Origin: an uncultured Atopobiaceae bacterium
GTDB lineage: Bacteria; Actinomycetota; Coriobacteriia; Coriobacteriales; Atopobiaceae
Direction: 5' to 3'
DNA length: 8,735 bases
Assembly: GCA_934792625.1 (NCBI GenBank)
Contig: CAKVON010000024.1
Span: 1 to 8,735, forward strand
Shown here: positions 1-4,934 of the stretch, one piece after another
Numbering within the stretch: position 1 is the stretch's first letter
How the letters are laid out: the number at the start of each line of letters is the position of its first letter
Notes under the pieces: model-generated
The model's database searches: none
What the model saw: only the letters and a program-made list of their open reading frames with translations
Told to the model about the DNA's origin: nothing
Position numbers and translations under genes: made by a program

Positions 1-364
1 TGCCGGTGGGGGAGGGCTTGCCACCCACCAGGGCGAGCTGGGCGTCCGGGACATATCCCAGGTCGATGTCGTTGCCGAGAAGCTCAGCGGTGCGCGCGGC
101 TTTTTCGGCGTCAAGGCGCGTGACCAGGATACGCTCCTGGCCGGCATCGCGCAGCGCTTCGATAATGGCGGCAATCTGCTTGGCGGTTTTACCGGCGCCG
201 TAGACAACCTCCCCGGCTCCTTGGCGCACTCCGCGCGAAAGATCAAGCTGTGCAAAACCCAGATCGACGGTCGGCGCCGTCTGGATGCGCGTGAGGGCAT
301 CGGCGGGCGCAACGCTTCCGCTGGCAACGTCGCGCAGCAACTGCTCAAGATCCTGCTTATCCAT
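1..364 (-). CDS. larB: LarB, nickel pincer cofactor biosynthesis protein (N-terminal part, runs off left edge)
   Basis: LarB carboxylates and hydrolyses nicotinic acid adenine dinucleotide to pyridinium-3,5-biscarboxylic acid mononucleotide, the first step in making the nickel-pincer nucleotide cofactor of lactate racemase and related enzymes. The visible 121 residues begin MDKQDLEQLLRDVASG and contain DLGFAQLDLSRGVRQG followed by EVVYGAGKTAKQI. The run 'D-G-A-LD--R--RQG--EVVYGAGKT' is the family signature as I know it. Family members are about 220-250 residues, so roughly half is seen and the C-terminal AIR-carboxylase-like (PurE-like) domain is mostly outside. The ATG at 364 is preceded by GAAGGGA (371-377) at suitable spacing. 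The gene follows serB on the same strand after 114 bp, and that gap carries strong inverted repeats suggesting its own control. larC and larE would be expected beyond the left edge, but that cannot be seen. Recognition is from memory of the family, not from a search. Confidence 0.83.
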   Translation of the reverse strand, partial: MDKQDLEQLLRDVASGSVAPADALTRIQTAPTVDLGFAQLDLSRGVRQGAGEVVYGAGKTAKQIAAIIEALRDAGQERILVTRLDAEKAARTAELLGNDIDLGYVPDAQLALVGGKPSPTG

Positions 365-370
365 ATGTGT

Positions 371-377
371 TCCCTTC
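371..377 (-). promoter_or_regulatory. Ribosome binding site of larB
   Basis: On the minus strand this reads GAAGGGA, six bases before the ATG at 364. It supports that start codon over any other. Confidence 0.65.
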
Positions 378-388
378 GACGGCGCAAA

Positions 389-471
389 GTCTAACACTCA
401 AAGGGTATGTTTCCGAACACTAAGAAAAAATTGTTCGGAAACTATAGGACAGACTGATTCAATTGTTAGAC
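389..471. promoter_or_regulatory. Nested inverted repeats in the serB-larB gap (candidate operator or 5' UTR structure of larB)
   Basis: Two perfect inverted repeats lie one inside the other. The inner arms are GTTTCCGAACA (409-419) and TGTTCGGAAAC (432-442), 11 bp each with a 12-base A-rich spacer. The outer arms are GTCTAACA (389-396) and TGTTAGAC (464-471), 8 bp each. On the minus strand a TATAGT (440-445) could be the -10 of a larB promoter, which would put the inner repeat at the start of the transcript. The -35 is poor. No T-run follows either arm, so an intrinsic terminator for serB is unlikely. The motif does not match the NikR or LexA boxes I know. A repressor/activator site or an mRNA structure are both possible. 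Confidence 0.5.
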
Positions 472-478
472 AGATCGG

Positions 479-1168
479 CTAGTCGCGCAGGATGATGTCC
501 ACGGCGAGCATCAGGTTGCGCTCGTCGATGGTAAGCGGGGCTGCCTCGCGGGTCTTGGGTTTGGCGCAAAACGCGATGCCAGTGCCCGCGGCCTGGATCA
601 TGGGGATGTCGTTTGCCCCGTCGCCAATAGCGACCGTGTGGGATAGGGGAAGGCTGAGCTCGTACGCCCATGAGCGGAGGGCTTCGAGCTTGCGCTCACG
701 CGTGATGATATCTGCCGCAAGCTTTCCCGTGAGTTTGCCGTCCACGACCTCCAGGCGATTTGCCAGACAGTAGTCGATACCCGCCGTCTCGACGATACGG
801 TCGGCTACCTCGTGGAATCCGCCACTTACCACGCCGACCTTCCATCCGCGCTCATGCGCCGCCTGCACTAGCTCGAGTGCGCCCGGCGTGAAGGTCACGC
901 GCTCAAAGGTGCGATCGAACACCTCTTGTCCGAGGCCCGCAAGAAGCCCCACGCGCTCTTCGAGCGCTTGCTTGAAATCGATTTCGCCGCGCATCGCGCG
1001 CTCGGTGATCGCCGCAACCTGCCCGCCGACGCCCGCTTCCTCGCCCAGTAGGTCAATGACTTCTTCATTGATGAGCGTCGAGTCGATATCCATCACGATG
1101 AGGCGCATATCGGCGGCGCGGTGCTCTTGTTCGTTGGCGGCGCGGGGAGATTTGAACGATGCGGTCAT
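479..1168 (-). CDS. serB: Phosphoserine phosphatase SerB
   Basis: SerB hydrolyses O-phospho-L-serine to L-serine, the last step of the phosphorylated serine pathway, in the cytoplasm. The 229-residue product is a HAD-superfamily enzyme with every motif in place. Motif I is MDIDST at residues 26-31, with D27 as nucleophile and D29 as general acid. The helical cap carries EEVIDLLGEEAG. Motif II is VVSGGF (113-118) with S115, the motif III lysine is probably K160, and motif IV is GDGAND (182-187) with metal-binding D183 and D187. It corresponds to the catalytic domain alone; the ACT-like N-terminal region of E. coli and mycobacterial SerB is missing and replaced by about 20 polar residues. I chose the ATG at 1168 because AAGGAG (1174-1179) lies five bases upstream; a longer frame reaching 1228 lacks such a site. 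larB follows on the same strand. Confidence 0.93.
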   Translation of the reverse strand: MTASFKSPRAANEQEHRAADMRLIVMDIDSTLINEEVIDLLGEEAGVGGQVAAITERAMRGEIDFKQALEERVGLLAGLGQEVFDRTFERVTFTPGALELVQAAHERGWKVGVVSGGFHEVADRIVETAGIDYCLANRLEVVDGKLTGKLAADIITRERKLEALRSWAYELSLPLSHTVAIGDGANDIPMIQAAGTGIAFCAKPKTREAAPLTIDERNLMLAVDIILRD

Positions 1169-1173
1169 GGGGG

Positions 1174-1179
1174 CTCCTT
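1174..1179 (-). promoter_or_regulatory. Ribosome binding site of serB
   Basis: AAGGAG on the minus strand, five bases before the ATG at 1168. It fixes the start 20 codons inside the longest open frame. Confidence 0.75.
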
Positions 1180-1399
1180 GCAATCGGTTTGGACCACTGT
1201 AGCGCAATGGAGCGTTTGAGGCGGGCACCGTTTACGATGTCATATGCGTTCCATGCACCGTATGCATCGTTGGGCGGGGAAGATACGCGTTGCCCTTCGC
1301 AGGGCTTTGGGTTTTGTGGTTGCGACTGTGTTAAGACTCGCCATGCGTCTGCACATTTTTGCGGCAGAGAGATGCGTTTCGCGTTAGACTAGTACGCCG
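1180..1399. other. Divergent serB/aspS intergenic region
   Basis: This stretch between two divergent genes shows no convincing coding sequence. It should hold both promoters. TAGACT at 1385-1390 fits an actinobacterial -10 for aspS, but no good -35 stands at 16-18 bases from it. A short GC hairpin (GCCCT 1292-1296, AGGGC 1301-1305) is followed by an interrupted T-run, but no plus-strand gene lies upstream of it, so I do not call a terminator. Confidence 0.4.
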
Positions 1400-1466
1400 T
1401 GCCGGATCGCGCTGTCTACACGCTCCGGCAATCTGTACGCCAGCCGCCCGTACGACACGGGGCGGC
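1400..1466 (+). other. Two GC-rich hairpins in the aspS leader
   Basis: TGCCGGA (1400-1406) pairs perfectly with TCCGGCA (1424-1430), and GCCGCCC (1443-1449) pairs perfectly with GGGCGGC (1460-1466). The second ends about 12 bases before the aspS ribosome binding site. I see no T-box sequence (no GGGTGGNACCGCG-like element), so tRNA-sensing attenuation is not supported. They may be ordinary leader structures or a protein-binding control site. Confidence 0.35.
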
Positions 1467-1477
1467 GCAGATCAAAA

Positions 1478-1483
1478 AAGGAG
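1478..1483 (+). promoter_or_regulatory. Ribosome binding site deciding the GTG start of aspS
   Basis: AAGGAG, six bases before the GTG at 1490. The next in-frame ATG (codon 14) has no comparable site, so the GTG start is preferred. Confidence 0.75.
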
Positions 1484-1489
1484 ATATCT

Positions 1490-3283
1490 GTGGCAGACAC
1501 CAGCACTCGTCCCATTGACGAGCACTCCATGCACACGCACACCTGCGGCGAGCTTCGCCGCGAGAACGTGGGCGAGGAGGTTACCCTTACTGGTTGGGTA
1601 AGCCGCCGCCGCGATCACGGTGGCCTCATTTTCTGCGACCTTCGCGACCGCGAGGGTATTACGCAGCTCACGTTCGATCCCGAGCACTCCGACGGCGACG
1701 CCTTTAAGATCGCCGAGACCATGCGTCCCGAGTGGCCCATCAAGATCCACGGCGTCGTGCGCGCCCGTGGCGAGGAGACTACCAACACTAAGCTCGCAAC
1801 CGGCGAGATCGAGGTCCTGACCGATCACGCCGAGGTGCTCAACACCTCCATGACCCCGCCTTTCCAGATTGAAGATGGTATCGAGACCAGCGAGGACACG
1901 CGTCTGCGCTATCGTTATCTGGACATCCGTCGTCCCGAGATGATGGCAAACCTGCGCCTGCGCTCCGACTTTACCTTTGCTATCCGCGAGGCGCTGCACA
2001 ACCGCGACTTCATGGAAGTCGAGACGCCTTGCCTGTTCAAGTCTACGCCCGAGGGCGCGCGCGACTTTATTGTTCCCAGCCGCATCCAGCCGGGCAACTT
2101 CTACGCCCTGCCCCAGAGCCCGCAGCTTCTGAAGCAGCTGCTCATGGTCGGTGGCGTTGAGCGCTACTACCAGGTTGCCAAATGCTTCCGCGACGAGGAC
2201 CTTCGCGCCGATCGCCAGCCCGAGTTCACTCAGGTGGATATCGAGATGTCCTTCGTGGACCAGGATGACGTGATGAGCGCCCTTGAGGAGGTGCTGGCAG
2301 ACGCCTTTGGCCGCATGGGCGTCGATCTCCCCACGCCGCTTCGTCGCATCCAGTACTGGGACGCCATGGACACCTATGGTTCCGACAAGCCCGATACTCG
2401 TTACGGTATGCACCTGGTTGACCTCACCGACGTGTTTGCCGATTCCAAGTTCAAGGTCTTTGCAAGCGCTGCAAACACCGAGGGCCATGTGGTCAAGGCC
2501 ATTAACGCCAAGGGCGCTGGCACCTGGCCGCGCGCACAGATCGACAAGCTGGGCAACGTTGCCGCCAAGTTTGGCGCTAAGGGCTTGGCTTGGATCGCCT
2601 TCCGCGAGGATGGTTCCATGAACAGCCCCATCGTCAAGTTCTTCTCCGATGAGGAAATGGCGACCCTGCGTGAGCGCATGGACGTCGAGCCTGGCGACCT
2701 GGTGATGTTCGCCGCTGGTCCGCGTCTTGCTTCCGACGAGATTTTGGGCGGCATGCGCAGCCACATGGCCGATGCCCTGAATATCGAGCGCGAGGGCCAC
2801 GACTTCCTGTGGGTTGTCAACTTCCCGCTGTTCCACTGGGACGAGGAGCGCAAGGCGTATGCTGCCGAGCATCAGCCCTTTACGCTGCCTACCGAGAGCG
2901 ATATCTCCAAGATCGAGGCCGATCCTCTGGCAGCCGGCTCCTTTACGTACGACTTTGTCATGGACGGCTTCGAGGCCGGCGGTGGCGGTATGCGTATCCA
3001 CAACGCCGATATGCAGATGGCCATGCTCAAGCTGCTCGGCTTTACCGAGGAGCGCGCAGAGTCCCAGTTTGGCTTTGTGCTTGAGGCGCTCAAGTTTGGT
3101 GCGCCCCCCATGGGCGGCTTTGCGCTGGGTCTCGACCGCGTGTGCATGCTGCTTGCCGGCTCCAGCTCCATCCGCGATGTCATGGCGTTCCCCAAGACGG
3201 CGAGCGGCTCCGACCTCATGTCGGCCGCCCCGAGTGCCGTCTCTGGCGCGCAGCTCAAGGATGTTTCCCTGCGCCTGCTGTAG
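1490..3283 (+). CDS. aspS: Aspartyl-tRNA synthetase (AspRS; possibly non-discriminating Asp/Asn type)
   Basis: AspRS activates aspartate with ATP and loads it onto tRNA-Asp. The 597-residue length and order are those of the bacterial class IIb enzyme. An N-terminal OB-fold anticodon-binding domain (about residues 18-115) carries TGWVSRRRDHGGL and LRDREGITQL. Class II motif 1 follows near MEVETPCL (175-182), then motif 2 with FRDED (233-237) and RQPEFTQVDIEMSF. The bacterial GAD insertion domain occupies the middle, and motif 3 is GGFALGLDRV (542-551), followed by IRDVMAFPKT. H43 occupies the position where discriminating enzymes such as E. coli AspRS have L30, which hints at charging of both tRNA-Asp and tRNA-Asn. 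The second known position (K81 in E. coli) is E96 here rather than the G of typical non-discriminating enzymes, so the evidence is mixed. The gene appears monocistronic, ending in the terminator at 3313-3352. Confidence 0.97.
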   Translation: MADTSTRPIDEHSMHTHTCGELRRENVGEEVTLTGWVSRRRDHGGLIFCDLRDREGITQLTFDPEHSDGDAFKIAETMRPEWPIKIHGVVRARGEETTNTKLATGEIEVLTDHAEVLNTSMTPPFQIEDGIETSEDTRLRYRYLDIRRPEMMANLRLRSDFTFAIREALHNRDFMEVETPCLFKSTPEGARDFIVPSRIQPGNFYALPQSPQLLKQLLMVGGVERYYQVAKCFRDEDLRADRQPEFTQVDIEMSFVDQDDVMSALEEVLADAFGRMGVDLPTPLRRIQYWDAMDTYGSDKPDTRYGMHLVDLTDVFADSKFKVFASAANTEGHVVKAINAKGAGTWPRAQIDKLGNVAAKFGAKGLAWIAFREDGSMNSPIVKFFSDEEMATLRERMDVEPGDLVMFAAGPRLASDEILGGMRSHMADALNIEREGHDFLWVVNFPLFHWDEERKAYAAEHQPFTLPTESDISKIEADPLAAGSFTYDFVMDGFEAGGGGMRIHNADMQMAMLKLLGFTEERAESQFGFVLEALKFGAPPMGGFALGLDRVCMLLAGSSSIRDVMAFPKTASGSDLMSAAPSAVSGAQLKDVSLRLL

Positions 3284-3312
3284 GGTAGGGTTTGAGCTAA
3301 AACCAATACAAG

Positions 3313-3354
3313 AAAATGGGGGCAAGGTCGTCAAAGACCTTGCCCCCATTTTTT
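3313..3354. terminator. Bidirectional intrinsic terminator between aspS and the ClC gene
   Basis: A perfect 17-bp inverted repeat (3313-3329 with 3336-3352) encloses the 6-base loop GTCAAA. The GC core is GGGGGCAAGGTC, flanked by AAAA on the left and TTTTTT on the right. It therefore has a U-tract in both directions and serves the converging genes. It begins 29 bases after the aspS stop and abuts the TAA of the minus-strand ClC gene (3353-3355). Confidence 0.93.
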
Positions 3355-4582
3355 AGGCGCGTTCCTGCAGCGCGTAGATTGATTTATCCATGTTGAAGAG
3401 ATACGCGACGGCGCAGACGATAAAGAACGCCGGAAGGTAGCTAAATCCAAAGACCTCGCAGCCGATGAAGATGGGTGCGAGCAACGTATTGGTAGCGCCG
3501 CCAAACGTTGCTGCGTATCCAAGTGCCGCGCAAAGAAGGGGGTCGATGCCGGCAAGTCCAGATATGGACACCCCCAGGCTGGCGCCGATGGAGAACAGGG
3601 GCGTCACTTCGCCGCCTTGGTAGCCGGCGGCAAGCGTGACGATAGTGAGGATGAATTTAGCGATCCAATCCCAGGAGTAGATGGAGGCGCCGTTTGCGAA
3701 GGCTGCCGAAATCAGATTGGTACCAAGTCCGCAGTAACGTCCCTGCCACAGGGCAAAGAGGAGTATCGAAAGGGCTACGCCGATAACGCCGATGCGAACG
3801 TAGGGGTTGGGTGCCAGACGCCCCGCAAGGGTTTTGGCATGGGCGAGGCACCAAGCAAAGGCGCCGCCAACGATGCCAAAGACAACCCCCAGGATGGCAA
3901 GTCGAGCGATTCCCATAGCATCGAGTGCGACCGTTGCGGTAAGAGCGACCTCGAACTTCTCGAGTCCCAGGGCGCCCGAGGTTGCACTTGCGACAAGCGA
4001 CGCGATCAGCGCGGGAAATAGCGCGCGATACTCTAGGCGGCCTGCCACGAGGACTTCGAGTGCAAAGACCGTTGCGGCGAGCGGCGTGCGAAAAAGCCCG
4101 GCGAATCCCGCCGCCATGCCTATGAGCAGGAAGGTGTTGCCGGGATGCTTGAAGGGAAGCTTGCGGCCGATCCAGTGCGAGACGGTGGCGCCGATCTGCA
4201 CGGCTACGCCTTCGCGTCCGGCGCTGCCGCCAAAGAGGTGCGTCGCCCATGTGCCGCCCATGATGAGCGGTACCAAGCGCAGCGAGATGCTCTCTTCGCG
4301 TCCGTGGCCCACATCGAACACAAGACTCATGCCGCGACTGGCGTTTTTGCCCCATTTCTTATAACAAAAGACGATGGCAAGACCGGCGAGTGCCAGGAAG
4401 GGCAAAAGGAGTGCAAGATGTGCGTCTCGAAATGATCCGATTGCCAAAAGCGTGCGGCCAAAGACGGCATCGATGGCACCGACGATAAGGCCGATCGGGA
4501 TGGCTACGGCTCCCATGATAAGCAGGCCGCCGTAGGTTTTGGTTGCATGTTTTAGTCTATGGCCCATGTTGGTTTTTGCCAT
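3353..4582 (-). CDS. Short ClC-family (voltage-gated chloride channel family) transporter, likely CLC-F fluoride/proton antiporter
   Basis: ClC proteins move halide ions across the membrane. At 409 residues this is a short bacterial form with about ten hydrophobic helices and no CBS domains. The gating-glutamate loop is GSAGREGVAVQIG (119-131), with E124 as the external gate. A second core loop is GYQGGEVTPLFSIGASLG (320-337), replacing the GxFxP loop of chloride-type proteins, and the Cl- signature GSGIP is replaced by GMSLV (84-88). As I recall, GREG(T/V)AVQ, GGEVTPLF and the lack of GSGIP mark the CLC-F (EriC-F) branch, which expels fluoride in exchange for protons. The leader on the same strand resembles a fluoride riboswitch, which supports this. 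AAGGAG lies seven bases before the ATG at 4582. A chloride transporter remains possible; automated annotation would probably say chloride channel. Confidence 0.85.
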   Translation of the reverse strand: MAKTNMGHRLKHATKTYGGLLIMGAVAIPIGLIVGAIDAVFGRTLLAIGSFRDAHLALLLPFLALAGLAIVFCYKKWGKNASRGMSLVFDVGHGREESISLRLVPLIMGGTWATHLFGGSAGREGVAVQIGATVSHWIGRKLPFKHPGNTFLLIGMAAGFAGLFRTPLAATVFALEVLVAGRLEYRALFPALIASLVASATSGALGLEKFEVALTATVALDAMGIARLAILGVVFGIVGGAFAWCLAHAKTLAGRLAPNPYVRIGVIGVALSILLFALWQGRYCGLGTNLISAAFANGASIYSWDWIAKFILTIVTLAAGYQGGEVTPLFSIGASLGVSISGLAGIDPLLCAALGYAATFGGATNTLLAPIFIGCEVFGFSYLPAFFIVCAVAYLFNMDKSIYALQERA

Positions 4583-4589
4583 CGTTTCG

Positions 4590-4595
4590 CTCCTT
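4590..4595 (-). promoter_or_regulatory. Ribosome binding site of the ClC gene
   Basis: AAGGAG on the minus strand, seven bases before the ATG at 4582. It lies immediately after the U-tract of the leader terminator, so translation depends on transcription passing that terminator. Confidence 0.75.
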
Positions 4596-4598
4596 AAT

Positions 4599-4653
4599 AA
4601 AAAGACTTCTGCTGCATAGCGATTGCCTGGGGCAATGCAAGACAGCAGAAGTC
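4599..4653 (-). terminator. Leader terminator (attenuator) of the ClC gene
   Basis: On the minus strand GACTTCTGCTG (plus 4643-4653) pairs perfectly with CAGCAGAAGTC (plus 4604-4614), followed directly by TTTTTATT. Inside the loop ATTGCC and GGCAAT (4631-4636, 4622-4627) form a second stem. It sits between the promoter at 4734-4762 and the ribosome binding site, so it acts on the leader rather than at a gene end. Its 5' arm is also the last part of the riboswitch-like element, which is the usual arrangement for an ON switch whose ligand-bound fold prevents the terminator. Confidence 0.85.
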
Positions 4654-4727
4654 ATCAGCAACAAGGCGGTTTAGGGCTCAGCCTGGCAACGCGCCCGGTT
4701 TGGCCCAACGGAGACATTCATTCCGCA
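4643..4727 (-). promoter_or_regulatory. Candidate fluoride (crcB-type) riboswitch aptamer
   Basis: Read on the minus strand, the leader starts with GCGGA-ATGAATGTC-TCCGT, a 5-bp stem (last pair G-U) with a 9-base loop, which matches the size of the first hairpin of fluoride aptamers. It later has AAACC (4668-4672; another at 4697-4701) and GCTGATGACTTCTGCTG (4643-4659), close to the conserved fluoride-aptamer 3' end GCUGAUGxCxxCUxC. The loop GAATGTC can pair with GACTTC with one bulged base, giving the expected pseudoknot. Against it, the P3 helix next to GCTGATG is weak, and about 35 extra bases lie between the first stem and the second AAACC. Promoter position, downstream attenuator and a CLC-F-like gene all agree with the call. 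The identity is inferred, not tested against a covariance model. Confidence 0.5.
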
Positions 4728-4733
4728 GGCGAA

Positions 4734-4762
4734 ATCATAACCTCACGCTCTGGCTGGGTCAA
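4734..4762 (-). promoter_or_regulatory. Promoter of the ClC gene
   Basis: On the minus strand, TTGACC (plus 4757-4762) and TATGAT (plus 4734-4739) are separated by exactly 17 bases, close to the housekeeping sigma consensus. Transcription would start near 4727, at the first base of the riboswitch-like stem, giving a leader of about 145 bases. Confidence 0.78.
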
Positions 4763-4844
4763 CGAGACGAGGCGTGTCAGGGTATCGAAATCGTTGATTG
4801 AAAGGGCTGCCCAGGCGCTGAGCTGGGTGGCGAATGCTTTGATA

Positions 4845-4874
4845 TTGCGTACCATCGGCAGGCGGTTTTATAGT
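4845..4874 (+). promoter_or_regulatory. Promoter of the zinc-ribbon membrane protein gene
   Basis: TTGCGT (4845-4850) and TATAGT (4869-4874) are 18 bases apart. A start near 4881 would give a leader of about 54 bases. This excludes the longer upstream reading frame that extends back through the ClC leader. Confidence 0.55.
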
Positions 4875-4893
4875 GCCATGGAGATGATAGATA

Positions 4894-4917
4894 CGCGTCT
4901 GCATTTGCGGAGACGCG
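4894..4917 (+). other. Leader hairpin upstream of the zinc-ribbon gene
   Basis: CGCGTCT (4894-4900) and AGACGCG (4911-4917) pair perfectly around a 10-base loop, ending seven bases before the AAGGAG at 4924-4929. It may stabilise the 5' end or tune translation. Confidence 0.35.
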
Positions 4918-4934
4918 GGGGAGAAGGAGACGAT

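Noticed and set aside
409..442. Inner inverted repeat as a serB terminator
   Set aside because: The T-rich stretch is in the loop, not after the stem, on the minus strand; no U-tract follows either arm.
1292..1320. GCCCT/AGGGC hairpin with T-rich tail as a terminator
   Set aside because: Only 5 bp, interrupted T-run, and no gene ending upstream on that strand.
1159..1392. 77-codon plus-strand frame between serB and aspS
   Set aside because: Overlaps the serB start, has no ribosome binding site and no recognisable features.
1400..1489. T-box riboswitch before aspS
   Set aside because: No T-box consensus and no antiterminator/terminator pair; only simple GC hairpins are visible.
1472..3349. 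625-codon open frame on the minus strand opposite aspS
   Set aside because: It is the antisense shadow of a clear AspRS gene, an effect of GC-rich third positions; it has no recognisable domain and runs across the terminator.
4623..4934. Upstream extension of the zinc-ribbon reading frame
   Set aside because: It crosses the ClC leader and promoter on the other strand and precedes the likely transcription start near 4881; the ATG at 4935 has the good ribosome binding site and begins the zinc ribbon.
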